Source: Solirubrobacterales bacterium (GTDB taxonomy: Bacteria > Actinomycetota > Thermoleophilia > Solirubrobacterales > 70-9). From it: 51,408 nucleotides of DNA. The stretch's first letter is position 1. Each line of letters begins with the position of its first letter. Positions 25,645-34,246 of the stretch are shown one piece after another. The stretch covers positions 1 to 51,408 of the forward strand of contig JAUQWL010000019.1 of assembly GCA_030835185.1 (NCBI GenBank), in the 5' to 3' direction. The notes below the pieces were generated by a model. That model was given only the letters and a program-made list of their open reading frames with translations, did not search any database and was not told where the DNA came from. The position numbers and the translations under genes were made by a program.

Positions 25645-26408
25645 GCCCGACGATGATCCGCCTCAGCGCCCTGACCCGGCGCGAGGTCAGCCGCTTCATG
25701 AAGATCAAGGGCCAGACGATCGGCGCCCCGCTGCTGGAGACCTTCCTCTACATCACGGTATTCGGCGCCGCGCTCGGCAGCCGGGTCGGAGAGCTCGACG
25801 GGTTCGACTACGTCGTCTTCGTCACCCCGGGTCTGATCATGATGTCCTGGGCAATCAACTCTTTCTCCAACAACTCCTCCTCGATTCTCCAGCAGAAGTT
25901 CCAGCGGGCGATCGATGACCAGCTCTCATCCCCGTCCTCCCCGCTCCAGCTACTGCTCGCCTTCTCCCTCGGCGGTTTCCTGCGCGGGCTGATCATCTCG
26001 GTGGTCACCTTCATCGTCGCCACCCTGCTGATCGATCTGCCGGTGAACCACGTCCTCGTCCTGGTCAGCTCCCTGCTCCTGGTCGGCTTCTTCTTCTCCC
26101 AGCTCGGGGTGCTGGTCGGGATCCGGGCCGAGCAGTTCGACGACGTCTCTTTCGCCCAGACCTTCATCCTCACCCCGCTGATCTTCCTCGGGGGCGTGTT
26201 CTACTCAGCCTCGCTGCTGCCCGAACCCTTCCAGACGATCACCCACTTCAACCCGGTCTTCTACATGATCAACCTGGTCCGTTACGGGTTTCTGGGGGTC
26301 TCCGACGTCAACGTCGCCCTCTCCCTGCTGGCCCTGGTCGTCGCGACCGGCGCCCTCTTCGCCCTCAACCACCGGCTCTTCAGGAAGGGCTACCGCCTGC
26401 GGGCCTGA
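25641..26408 (+). CDS. ABC-2-type permease
   Basis: A 255-residue membrane protein with six hydrophobic helices and the ABC-2 family pattern, including the late segment PLIFLGGVFYSASLLPEPFQTI and the following HFNPVFYMINLVRYG. The ATG overlaps the ATPase stop (ATGA). It forms a two-gene exporter with the ATP-binding protein. The nearest match in style is NodJ/polysaccharide or drug export permeases; the substrate is unknown. Confidence 0.9.
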   Translation: MSPTMIRLSALTRREVSRFMKIKGQTIGAPLLETFLYITVFGAALGSRVGELDGFDYVVFVTPGLIMMSWAINSFSNNSSSILQQKFQRAIDDQLSSPSSPLQLLLAFSLGGFLRGLIISVVTFIVATLLIDLPVNHVLVLVSSLLLVGFFFSQLGVLVGIRAEQFDDVSFAQTFILTPLIFLGGVFYSASLLPEPFQTITHFNPVFYMINLVRYGFLGVSDVNVALSLLALVVATGALFALNHRLFRKGYRLRA

Positions 26409-26465
26409 ACCGGCCCCGGGACCGGGCGGCCCCGACTGGCGCCGATCCCCCGATCGATGGCCGGC

Positions 26466-26900
26466 TCACACGGAATCGAGCAGCGCCGCGATCCCCGGAC
26501 GATCCGGGATCACGTGTCGCGGGCCGGCAACTTCCCCGAAGGCGACATCGGCCGAAACCAGCGCATCGGCGCCAGCGCTGAGGGCAGCCGAGGCGAGCAC
26601 GCAGTCGAAGGCGCCCGGCGAGCCCGGGGTCACGAACATCTCGAGGCCTCTGTCCAGCGTCTCCCGGTTCACGGAGATGAGCGGAGCAAGGAGCTCGGCG
26701 TAAGCGGCACCCAGCGCCGCGGCGTCACCCCGGCCCCTTCTTCGCGCGCGGACGTGGACGAACTCCTGGATCACTTCGACCGTAGTCGTCGCCTCGATCA
26801 ATCCGTCCGAAACCGCTTCGATCAACTCCCGGCAAGGGTCGCGAAACGGATGCCCGGCACCCTTGGCGTATACGAGCACCGTAGTGTCGAGGACAATCAT
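26466..26900 (-). CDS. VapC-like PIN-domain ribonuclease toxin
   Basis: A 144-residue PIN-domain protein. The first acidic residue is D5 (MIVLDTTVLVYA); a conserved Glu sits in EVIQEF, and further acidic residues in FDCVLAS and ALVSADVAF complete the metal site. VapC toxins cleave RNA, often tRNA or rRNA, in a Mg2+-dependent way. The start ATG at 26900 overlaps the stop of the antitoxin gene (ATGA), as is typical of type II pairs. Confidence 0.88.
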   Translation of the reverse strand: MIVLDTTVLVYAKGAGHPFRDPCRELIEAVSDGLIEATTTVEVIQEFVHVRARRRGRGDAAALGAAYAELLAPLISVNRETLDRGLEMFVTPGSPGAFDCVLASAALSAGADALVSADVAFGEVAGPRHVIPDRPGIAALLDSV

Positions 26901-27148
26901 CCGTGACGGCTGCGGAGCTCGTCGAGTTCGGCCAGGAGTTCACGGGTGTCCGGCACCGGCATGTCCTCGGCGTCGAGTATGCGACGCGCCGCAGCGCTAC
27001 GGCGTCCCGCGGGATCGGCTATCCCCCGGTCGATCGCCTCCCGGACGACTGTGGCGACCGAGACACCCCGACCCCGGGCTACCTCGGTGATGCGCCGGTG
27101 CCGCTCCTCGTCGATCAGAATCTGAAGTCGCCGCTCCAACATGAGCAT
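26897..27148 (-). CDS. ribbon-helix-helix antitoxin (VapB-like)
   Basis: An 83-residue protein whose N-terminal 45 residues form a ribbon-helix-helix DNA-binding domain (RLQILIDEERHRRITEVAR...VVREAI). A charged tail follows, ending in LAELDELRSRHG, which would wrap the PIN toxin. It should neutralise the downstream VapC and repress the operon. The ATG at 27148 is preceded by AGGAG at 11 nt; a second in-frame ATG at 27142 is possible. The start region lies inside an inverted repeat. Confidence 0.85.
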   Translation of the reverse strand: MLMLERRLQILIDEERHRRITEVARGRGVSVATVVREAIDRGIADPAGRRSAAARRILDAEDMPVPDTRELLAELDELRSRHG

Positions 27149-27162
27149 ACATTAGCATGCTC
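27143..27162. promoter_or_regulatory. inverted repeat at antitoxin start, putative operator
   Basis: GAGCAT (27143-27148) and ATGCTC (27157-27162) are a perfect 6-bp inverted repeat with an 8-bp spacer. It spans the antitoxin ATG and leader. This fits autoregulation by the RHH antitoxin. Confidence 0.5.
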
Positions 27163-27194
27163 CTGAATCTCCCCCTGGCTTCGCCCGTCGAGGT

Positions 27195-28229
27195 TCAGTC
27201 GAAGACGGCGTGCTCGACCGCGGTGATGTCGTTGACGCAGTTGATCACCGGGGGTGCTGTGCCGAGGGCGGTGTCGGGGTCCTTGAGGCCGTGGCCGGTC
27301 AGTACACAGACGACGGTCTCGGGCTTGTCCATCCCGTCGACGGTCTGGAGGCCGTGGGTGAGCAGGCCGGCGACCGAGGCGGCCGAGGAGGGCTCGCAGA
27401 ACACGCCTTCGTTCGAGGCGAGCCAGCTGTAGGCATCGAGGATCTGTTCGTCGGTGACCGCGGCGACCCGGCCGCGTGAGGTGTTGAAGGCGTTCATCGC
27501 CTCTTCCCACCGGGCCGGGCTGCCGATCCGGATGGCGGAGGCGATCGTTTCGGGATTTGCCACCGGGGCTCCGTCGACCAGCGGAGCCGAACCGGCAGCC
27601 TGGAAGCCGTAGAGGATCGGCGAGGTGTCCCACTCCTGGAAGCCCTTCCAGTAGGCGGTAACGTTACCGGCATTTCCGACGGGTATCGAAAGCGCGTCGG
27701 GCGGGCCGCCGAGTTCCTCGATCAGCTCGAAGGCGGCGGTCTTCTGGCCTTCGATCCGGTAGGGGTTGACCGAGTTGACCAGTTCGATCGGGTGACGCTC
27801 GGCCAGCTCGCGCACGATCACCAGGGCGTCGTCGAAGTTGCCCTCGAGGGCGATCACCCGGGCGCCGTGGATCAGTGCCTGGGCGAGCTTGCCGATCGCG
27901 ATCTTGCCCTCCGGCACGATCACCGCCCCGGTCAGCCCGGCCCGGACCGCATAGGCGGCGGCGCTGGCGGCGGTATTGCCGGTCGAGGCACAGATCACGG
28001 CTTCGGCGCCACGACCCTTGGCCCGGGAGACGGCGACGGTCATGCCGCGGTCCTTGAACGAGCCGGTCGGGTTGGCGCCCTCGATCTTGAGGTAGGCCTT
28101 CGCCCCGATCCGCTCCGAAAGCCGCGGCGCCTCGACCAGAGGGGTCGAGCCTTCGTTGATGCTGACGATCGGGTCGCCCGGCTCGAGCGGTATGTAGTCG
28201 CGGTATCTCTCGATCAGGGGCTGCGGCAT
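27195..28229 (-). CDS. thrC: threonine synthase
   Basis: A 344-residue PLP enzyme that converts O-phosphohomoserine to threonine. The PLP lysine is K59 in GSFKDRGM. The neighbouring CASTGNTAASAAAYA binds the PLP phosphate, and the glycine-rich PVGNAGNVTAYWKG follows. The length fits the bacterial short class. It starts 6 bp after the hom stop, so it belongs to a lysA-hom-thrC operon. The toxin-antitoxin pair lies 46 bp downstream on the same strand. Confidence 0.95.
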   Translation of the reverse strand: MPQPLIERYRDYIPLEPGDPIVSINEGSTPLVEAPRLSERIGAKAYLKIEGANPTGSFKDRGMTVAVSRAKGRGAEAVICASTGNTAASAAAYAVRAGLTGAVIVPEGKIAIGKLAQALIHGARVIALEGNFDDALVIVRELAERHPIELVNSVNPYRIEGQKTAAFELIEELGGPPDALSIPVGNAGNVTAYWKGFQEWDTSPILYGFQAAGSAPLVDGAPVANPETIASAIRIGSPARWEEAMNAFNTSRGRVAAVTDEQILDAYSWLASNEGVFCEPSSAASVAGLLTHGLQTVDGMDKPETVVCVLTGHGLKDPDTALGTAPPVINCVNDITAVEHAVFD

Positions 28230-28235
28230 GGCTTC

Positions 28236-29495
28236 CTAGACGAACACTTCTTCGATGACCCGGATGAACCGCGGGCTCGACCTGAGCGAGTCGAGACCGG
28301 CGATCTCTTCGACCGCCTCCATGAACCTCGACTCGGGACAGCGGTGGACGACCATGACCAGCCGCGCGTCGTTGCCGATGCCCTTCTGGACCACGCTCTT
28401 GACCGAGATGCCGCTGTCGGAGAGCATCTTCGCGACCTGAGCCAGAACACCGGGCACGTCGGCCACCTCGAGGTGGAGGTAGAAAGACGATTCGACGTCG
28501 GAGAGGATCGGCAGGTCGTTCTCGGCCCTGTGGACCGGTGCATCGCCGGAAATGACCGTGACGAGATCGCCGAGCACGGCGGCGGCGGTCTGGAGTCCTC
28601 CGGCGCCGGGTCCGGACATCGTCACCTCGGTGATCTCGGGTGCCTCGACCATGACCGCGTTGAAGGGGCCCTCGATCGGCGAAAGCGGATGACCGGGATA
28701 GAGGAAGCAGGGAAAGACGCGTACCGTGATTCCGTTTTCGAAGCGCTCGGCGACGCCCAGCAGCTTGAGCGAGAGTCCGAGTTCCTTGGCGTAGGCCAGG
28801 TCGTCGGGCTGAACCGACTCGATGCCCTCGAACGGGACCTGCTCGAAGTCGACCGCGGTGTGGAAGGCCAGCCGGGCGAGAATCGCCATCTTGGCCGCCG
28901 CGTCGGCGCCGTTCACGTCGTCGGTCGGGTCGGCTTCGGCATAGCCGAGTTCCTGGGCCCGGGCGAGAACATCTTCGTAAGAGGCTCCGGTGGAGGCCAT
29001 CTCGGACAGGATGAAGTTGGTGGTGCCGTTGACGATTCCGAATACCTTGTTGAACTCGACCGCGCTGAAGCTCTCCTGGACGACCCGGATCACCGGGACC
29101 ACCCCGGCGACGGCGGCCTCGAAGCGAAGCTGGACCCCGGCTTCGTCGGCGGCGGCGAAAAGCTCCGCTCCGTACTGGGCCAGCAACTGTTTGTTGGCGG
29201 TGATGACCGGCTTGCCGGCCCTGAGCGCGGCGAGTACGTGCTCACGGGCGGTCGTGACGCCACCCATCAGCTCGACGATCACATCCGAGCCGGCGAGAAT
29301 CTCCTCGAAGTCGCCTTCGGAGGTGGTCAGGACACCGCTTATCTCGACCTTCGCGGCAGTGGCCGAACCTACTGCCGGTGCCCGGTCCTCGAGCAGCTTC
29401 ACGAAGGCGCCGCCGACCGTGCCACGGCCGAGCAGCCCGATCCGGACCGGATCGTCCGCCGCGCGCCGGTCCGCCATCCCGCCTCCGGCGCTCAT
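28236..29495 (-). CDS. hom: homoserine dehydrogenase
   Basis: A 419-residue enzyme that reduces aspartate semialdehyde to homoserine with NAD(P)H. The Rossmann glycine motif is GRGTVG (residues 23-28). It is followed by GKPVITANKQLLA and GIVNGTTNFIL in the catalytic domain. The C-terminal 80 residues form an ACT domain (FYLHLEVADVPGVLAQVAKML), the usual site of threonine feedback inhibition. The ATG at 29495 overlaps the lysA stop. The open frame upstream to 30059 is antisense to lysA and is not part of the gene. Confidence 0.95.
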   Translation of the reverse strand: MSAGGGMADRRAADDPVRIGLLGRGTVGGAFVKLLEDRAPAVGSATAAKVEISGVLTTSEGDFEEILAGSDVIVELMGGVTTAREHVLAALRAGKPVITANKQLLAQYGAELFAAADEAGVQLRFEAAVAGVVPVIRVVQESFSAVEFNKVFGIVNGTTNFILSEMASTGASYEDVLARAQELGYAEADPTDDVNGADAAAKMAILARLAFHTAVDFEQVPFEGIESVQPDDLAYAKELGLSLKLLGVAERFENGITVRVFPCFLYPGHPLSPIEGPFNAVMVEAPEITEVTMSGPGAGGLQTAAAVLGDLVTVISGDAPVHRAENDLPILSDVESSFYLHLEVADVPGVLAQVAKMLSDSGISVKSVVQKGIGNDARLVMVVHRCPESRFMEAVEEIAGLDSLRSSPRFIRVIEEVFV

Positions 29496-30754
29496 GCGTC
29501 CCTCGCCAGCAGGTCGTCCCAGGTCTCTCGCCTGACCACGACCTTCGCTTCGCCGTCTTCGCAGAAGATCACCGGTGGGCGCGGCATGCCGTTGTAGTTG
29601 TTGGCCATCGCGTGACCATACGCACCCGTCGCGGGAGTGATCAGGATGTCGCCCACCTGGGGATCGGCAAGTGCCACGTCGCGAACGAGAATATCCCCGG
29701 ACTCGCAATGGGAGCCGGCGATGGTCGTGACCGTCTCCGCGGGCCGGCCGGCCCGGTTGGCGATTGCCGCTTCGTACTTGGCGTTGTAGAGCATCGGACG
29801 AAGGTTCTCGGACATGCCACCGTCGACCGAAAGGTAGGTCCGGATTCCGGGGATCTCCTTGATCGTGCCGACCGTGTAGATCGTGACTCCGGCGTTTCCG
29901 ACCAGCGAGCGGCCCGGCTCGATCAGGATCTTGACCTCGCGGCCGAAGAACTCGCGGACCGCCTCTATCTTCATGTCGACGTAGCTCTCGATCTTCGGCG
30001 GTTCGTCCTCGGTCTCGTAGGAGATTCCCAGTCCGCCGCCGACGTCGAGCATCCGGCACCAGTCGCCCTGGAGTTCGGCCAGCGACTGAACGGCCAGCCT
30101 GAAGGGCTCGGTTTCGAAGATCTGCGAGCCGATGTGGAAGTGCAGGCCGACCAGGTTGAGTGCCGGCGACGCAAGCACACGGCGGATGGCGCGCTCGGCG
30201 GAGCCGTCCTCCAGTCCGAAGCCGAACTTCGAGTCGAGCTGTCCGGTCTGGACGTAGGTGTGGGTGGAGGGCTCGATCCCCGGGGTGACCCGGATCATCA
30301 CGTCCTGCCTGCGGCTCAGCACCCGTTCGCAGCGGTCGATTTCGTCAAAGGAGTCAAGGATCAGATGGCCCACGCCGGCTTCGTCGGCCAGCTTCAGCTC
30401 GGCATCGGTCTTGTTGTTGCCGTGCATGTAGATCAGCGACGGGTCATAGCCGGCAGCCAGGGCCATCGTCAACTCGCCACCGGAGGCGACATCGACCGAA
30501 AGTCCTTCTTCCGCAAACAGCCGGTAGGCGGCGGTAACCGGCAGGGCCTTGCTCGCGTAGAGCACCTCGAATTCGTCGGTGCGGGAAGAGAATGCATCGA
30601 CGTATGCGCGGGCCCGGTTTCGCATTTCGGGCACGGAAAAAACATACGAGGGCGTGCCGAAGCGCTCGGCCAGATCGACCACATCGCAGCCCGCGATCTC
30701 GAGGTGTCCTTCGCTGTTGGCAACTGTTCCCACCGGATACGGCATCGCCGCCAT
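29492..30754 (-). CDS. lysA: diaminopimelate decarboxylase
   Basis: A 420-residue PLP enzyme that decarboxylates meso-diaminopimelate to lysine. The Schiff-base lysine is K69 (YASKALP). GLHFHIGSQI, the glycine-rich DVGGGLGISY that binds PLP phosphate, EPGRSLVGNAG, and the SHCESGD motif with the active-site Cys complete the alanine-racemase-like barrel and beta domain. It overlaps hom by 4 bp and heads the lysA-hom-thrC operon. It is divergent from the CWB2-like gene, whose product may bind the cell wall. Confidence 0.95.
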   Translation of the reverse strand: MAAMPYPVGTVANSEGHLEIAGCDVVDLAERFGTPSYVFSVPEMRNRARAYVDAFSSRTDEFEVLYASKALPVTAAYRLFAEEGLSVDVASGGELTMALAAGYDPSLIYMHGNNKTDAELKLADEAGVGHLILDSFDEIDRCERVLSRRQDVMIRVTPGIEPSTHTYVQTGQLDSKFGFGLEDGSAERAIRRVLASPALNLVGLHFHIGSQIFETEPFRLAVQSLAELQGDWCRMLDVGGGLGISYETEDEPPKIESYVDMKIEAVREFFGREVKILIEPGRSLVGNAGVTIYTVGTIKEIPGIRTYLSVDGGMSENLRPMLYNAKYEAAIANRAGRPAETVTTIAGSHCESGDILVRDVALADPQVGDILITPATGAYGHAMANNYNGMPRPPVIFCEDGEAKVVVRRETWDDLLARDA

Positions 30755-30789
30755 TCTTACGACTTCAGGCGAGCGGTACGGTTTGCTTC

Positions 30790-32085
30790 GTGCCGGCCTT
30801 CGGAAGACGACCGATAAATGCTCCCCCGGGTGCGCCTGACTCTTCCGGCGTACCGTGGGTGGGCCTCGGCATCCTGCTTGTGCTGGTTCTCATCCTGGCC
30901 GCCTTCGTCGCTTATTTCTTCTTCGACGTCGGGGCCGATTCCGACACCTCCCCGGTCGCCCCGGTCGATACCGGCGCGACCACGCCGACCGACCCGCTGA
31001 CAGGCGGCCGGGTCGGTGGCGCGACCGTCAGCTCACTCGGATATCCAGTGACCGCCACCCGTAATACGACAAGGATCAACGGTTCCGACCCGGTCGACAT
31101 CTCGCTCGCCGCAGCTCTGGCCGCATATCCCACGACCGGCCCCGGCACGCCTCCCGCGGCGGTGACCGTGGTCGGGGCAGACGACTGGCAGTCCGGCATC
31201 GTCGCCGCCTCCTTCAGCGCTTCGCCGATCGGCTCGCCGATCCTGCTTGCCCCGTCGGGCACGCTCTCCGAAGACGCCCTCAGCGTGATCGGGCAACTCG
31301 ATCCGACCGGCTCGCCCACGACCGACACCACCGAGGTTTTCACCTTCGGCAACGTCGCCCCTCCCGGGGGCTTCGAGGTGAGGGCCGTAAGGGGACCCGA
31401 CCCCGCATCGCTCGCGGTCAGGGCCGCCGGGCTCAAGGCCAGACTCGACGGCAACCCGCCCGACGCATTCGTCGTCGTCTCATCCGAAGATCCGGATTTC
31501 GCCACTCCGGCGGCGGCCTGGGCGGCGCGCTCGGGGGACCCGGTCCTGTTCACGGGAAGGGACGAGGCGCCCGAGGCGACGATCGAGTTCCTCAAGCAGA
31601 AAGAGAACTCCGACGTGCCGGTCTTCGTGCTCGGCCCCCCGGAGGCGGTCTCGGCCGGTGCCTACAAGCAGCTCGACAAGGTTGCCGGCAGCATCGAGCG
31701 GGTCTCGGGAAGCGACCCGGCCGAAAACTCGGTCGAGCTGGTCCGGTTCTCGAGCGGAGTCTTCGGCTGGAACCTGAATGACCCCGGCCACGGCTACACG
31801 GTCGCCCGGGCAGACCGGCCGATGGACGCGATCGCCGCCACGGCGCTTTCGACAGTCGGTACCTGGCCGGCCCTGCTGCTCACCGACAGCAGCGACGAGT
31901 TGCCCGAAACGGTGCTCAACTACCTGCTGGATGTGAAGCCGGGCTTCGTCACCGACCCGACCCGGGCCGTTGTCAACCACGTCTGGATAATCGGTGACGA
32001 ATCGATCATCGATGTCGACCAGCAGGCCGTGATTGACGACGCCGTGGAACTGACTCCTGTAGAAACCACTAACAGCGTCCCCTGA
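30790..32085 (+). CDS. membrane-anchored protein with CWB2-like repeats
   Basis: About 431 residues from GTG 30790. The upstream extension is antisense to lysA and rejected. After an N-terminal Pro-rich stretch there is one transmembrane helix (GLGILLVLVLILAAFVAYFFF), then a Thr/Pro-rich linker and a long extracytoplasmic region. That region contains segments like the cell wall-binding repeat 2 family, for example SGIVAASFSASPIGSPILLAP and a later VGTWPALLLTD...LPETVLNYL. CWB2 repeats in other Gram-positives bind teichoic or secondary wall polymers. It is likely a surface protein. Confidence 0.7.
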   Translation: MPAFGRRPINAPPGAPDSSGVPWVGLGILLVLVLILAAFVAYFFFDVGADSDTSPVAPVDTGATTPTDPLTGGRVGGATVSSLGYPVTATRNTTRINGSDPVDISLAAALAAYPTTGPGTPPAAVTVVGADDWQSGIVAASFSASPIGSPILLAPSGTLSEDALSVIGQLDPTGSPTTDTTEVFTFGNVAPPGGFEVRAVRGPDPASLAVRAAGLKARLDGNPPDAFVVVSSEDPDFATPAAAWAARSGDPVLFTGRDEAPEATIEFLKQKENSDVPVFVLGPPEAVSAGAYKQLDKVAGSIERVSGSDPAENSVELVRFSSGVFGWNLNDPGHGYTVARADRPMDAIAATALSTVGTWPALLLTDSSDELPETVLNYLLDVKPGFVTDPTRAVVNHVWIIGDESIIDVDQQAVIDDAVELTPVETTNSVP

Positions 32086-32126
32086 GCACCCCGCTCGCGA
32101 GACACAGCAACGAACAGAAGCCGAGA

Positions 32127-32372
32127 ATGAGCGAAACCGAATACATCGGAGTACTCGACTCCGGAAACCCGGTCACCCCGGAAGATATCCGCGAACTGAC
32201 GGGCGCCGTGACCCCGCACTTCTCGCTACAGATCCGCAACCGCATCCGCCGCCTGATCGAGCCACTGGCAGACGACGATCCCGCGAAGGTCTTCGGTGAG
32301 TGCGAGATCACCAGACTCGAAGCGCTCTCTCAAAGCAGCGGCCAGCCGCGCACCGTCGGTGATCCCAGCTGA
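32127..32372 (+). CDS. small uncharacterised protein, 81 aa
   Basis: An 81-residue polar protein from ATG 32127. It has a helical central part (DIRELTGAVTPHFSLQIRNRIRRLIEPL) rich in Arg, and an acidic N-terminus. No family is recognised. It lies 41 bp after the CWB2-like gene on the same strand and could be co-transcribed with it. The central part resembles small actinobacterial proteins of unknown function. Confidence 0.55.
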   Translation: MSETEYIGVLDSGNPVTPEDIRELTGAVTPHFSLQIRNRIRRLIEPLADDDPAKVFGECEITRLEALSQSSGQPRTVGDPS

Positions 32373-32441
32373 GCATCAACCCCCCGGGGCCTGTGACCGA
32401 AACCGGGAGTCGGCGCCGCGCTTCGTGAGGTGGGGCGGCAA

Positions 32442-33107
32442 GTGAAGCGGGTAGCCGACGGAGTCGAGCGCCTGGCCCAGTTCCCCCTGCCGATCTTCAA
32501 CGTGTACATCGCCGGAGAGGTGCTGTTCGACGCCGCCTCGACCTGGGACCGCCGACGGATCCTCCGGCAGTTGCGAGGCCGTCCACTGTCCCTGCTGGCC
32601 CTCACCCACGTCCACCCGGACCATCAGGGGCTGGCCGACCTCATCTGTCGGGAGCGCGACATCCCGCTCGCCTGCCACACCGACGATGTCGACTTCATGG
32701 AGGGCCGGAAGGACATCTTCGATGTCATGGCGGTGAACCCGATCCTCAAACGCATCCAGCAGTCGTGGACGGGACCTCCCCACCGGGTCGACCGGGTGTT
32801 GACCGAAGGCGAAGAGGTGGGAGGCTTCAGGGTCGTTCACGCCCCCGGTCACGCCTCGGGCGAGGTGATCTACTTCCGCGACTCCGACCGGGTTGCGATC
32901 TGCGGAGACGTGATCCGCAACATGAGCTACGTCACCGGATTTCCCGGCATCGGGCAGCCACCTGACCGCTTCACCTACGATCCGGCCGAGAACCGCCGTT
33001 CGATCCGAAAGCTCGCCGACCTCGGCCCGTCGGTCATCCTCCCGGGTCACGGGCCTGCAGTCACCGACATGCGGACCTTCAGGAAATTCGTCGACGCCCT
33101 GCCCTGA
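32442..33107 (+). CDS. MBL-fold metallo-hydrolase
   Basis: About 221 residues. The metal motif HVHPDHQG is the HxHxDH of the metallo-beta-lactamase fold, followed by the later ligands APGHASGE, CGDVIR and LPGHGPAV. The architecture is that of a small glyoxalase II/MBL hydrolase with two metals. GTG 32442 is preferred because GAGGTGG precedes it at good spacing; the in-frame GTG at 32430 overlaps that site. The substrate is not predictable. Confidence 0.88.
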   Translation: MKRVADGVERLAQFPLPIFNVYIAGEVLFDAASTWDRRRILRQLRGRPLSLLALTHVHPDHQGLADLICRERDIPLACHTDDVDFMEGRKDIFDVMAVNPILKRIQQSWTGPPHRVDRVLTEGEEVGGFRVVHAPGHASGEVIYFRDSDRVAICGDVIRNMSYVTGFPGIGQPPDRFTYDPAENRRSIRKLADLGPSVILPGHGPAVTDMRTFRKFVDALP

Positions 33108-33186
33108 GTGGATCAGACCCCGGTCCTGCCGAAACCGTCGCTCCCGGACCGGCCGGCCCGAGGCGACGGCATGTAGCCTCAGATCC

Positions 33187-34200
33187 ATGAGCGAAGAGAA
33201 CCGTCGATTCCTGCTGGCCGAGCGCCCTACCGGGCCCGTGGACGAGAACACCTATGACCTGGTCCGTGAGCCGGTTCCACAGATCGGTGAAGGCGAGGCC
33301 CTCGTCAAGGTCAAGTGGATCTCGATCGACCCGACGAATCGAACCTGGATCGGCGAGGAACCCACCTACCTGCCGCCGGTGGCGATCGGTGAAGTCATGC
33401 GCAGCCTCGGTCTCGGTGAGGTGGTCGAGTCGAACAACGAAAACTACCCCATCGGTGCTCTGGTCAACGGCCTCACGGGCTGGCAGGACTACGTGGTGAT
33501 CAGCGACGAAATGCCGCTGATGGTCGTGCCGCCGGAAGTTCAGGCGGAACCGGCCCAGCTCCTCGGCACGATGGGGATGACCGGCTGCACCGCCTACTTC
33601 GGGATGCTTGAGATCGGCCAGCCGAAAGAGGGCGAGACGGTAGTCGTCTCGGCCGCCGCCGGAGCCGTCGGCTCGGTTGCCGGACAGCTGGCGAAGATCA
33701 GGGGTGCCAGGGTCGTCGGCATTGCCGGCGGTCCCGAGAAGTGCGCCTGGCTGACCGACGAGCTCGGCTTCGACGCATCGGTGGATTACAAGGCCGACGA
33801 CTGGCGCGAGCAGCTCAAGGCGGCCACACCCGACGGCATCGACGTCAACTTCGAGAATGTGGGCGGCCAGATCATGGAGGCAGTCATGGGCCGCCTGAAC
33901 CTCCGTGCCCGGATGGTCCTCTGTGGCCTGATCTCCGGTTACAACGAGACCGAACCGCCTCCGGGCCCTCGCACGTTCGGCAACCTGCTGATCAAGCGGG
34001 TGACCCTTCAGGGCTTCATCATCCTCGACTACTACCCCCGCTTCGGAGAGGCGATCCGCGAACTTTCCGGCTGGGTTGCCGACGGCAGCCTGCGCTCCGA
34101 GCAGACGGTGGTCGAGGGCTTCGAAGAGCTGCCGAACGCGCTCAACATGCTTTTTGCCGGGCGAAACATGGGTAAGCTGGTCGTTCACATCTCAGACTGA
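33187..34200 (+). CDS. zinc-free MDR NAD(P)H-dependent oxidoreductase
   Basis: A 337-residue medium-chain reductase of the 2-alkenal/prostaglandin reductase (leukotriene B4 12-hydroxydehydrogenase-like) branch. Signs are the N-terminal GroES-like part with DPTNRTWI, MGMTGCTAYFGML, and the nucleotide-binding VSAAAGAVGSVAGQLAK with FENVGG. It lacks the Cys/His zinc ligands of alcohol dehydrogenases. It probably reduces alpha,beta-unsaturated carbonyls using NADPH. It is followed by a hairpin terminator. Confidence 0.88.
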   Translation: MSEENRRFLLAERPTGPVDENTYDLVREPVPQIGEGEALVKVKWISIDPTNRTWIGEEPTYLPPVAIGEVMRSLGLGEVVESNNENYPIGALVNGLTGWQDYVVISDEMPLMVVPPEVQAEPAQLLGTMGMTGCTAYFGMLEIGQPKEGETVVVSAAAGAVGSVAGQLAKIRGARVVGIAGGPEKCAWLTDELGFDASVDYKADDWREQLKAATPDGIDVNFENVGGQIMEAVMGRLNLRARMVLCGLISGYNETEPPPGPRTFGNLLIKRVTLQGFIILDYYPRFGEAIRELSGWVADGSLRSEQTVVEGFEELPNALNMLFAGRNMGKLVVHISD

Positions 34201-34228
34201 CCCGTCACTCCCGCAGGGGCCGACGGGT
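34200..34228 (+). terminator. rho-independent terminator after MDR gene
   Basis: ACCCGTC (34200-34206) pairs with GACGGGT (34222-34228), with a small inner CCC/GGG stem. A TTT tail follows. It lies at the end of the MDR gene and before the binding-protein gene. Confidence 0.5.
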
Positions 34229-34246
34229 TTCTACGGAGAGGATCGA

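Noticed and set aside
26466..27148. mobile element carrying the VapBC-like pair
   Set aside because: No transposase, integrase, or terminal repeats were seen around it; the pair may still have been acquired horizontally.
27792..30817. long plus-strand frames opposite thrC, hom and lysA
   Set aside because: They are shadows of well-defined biosynthesis genes; the translations are Asp/Gly/Val-rich without motifs.
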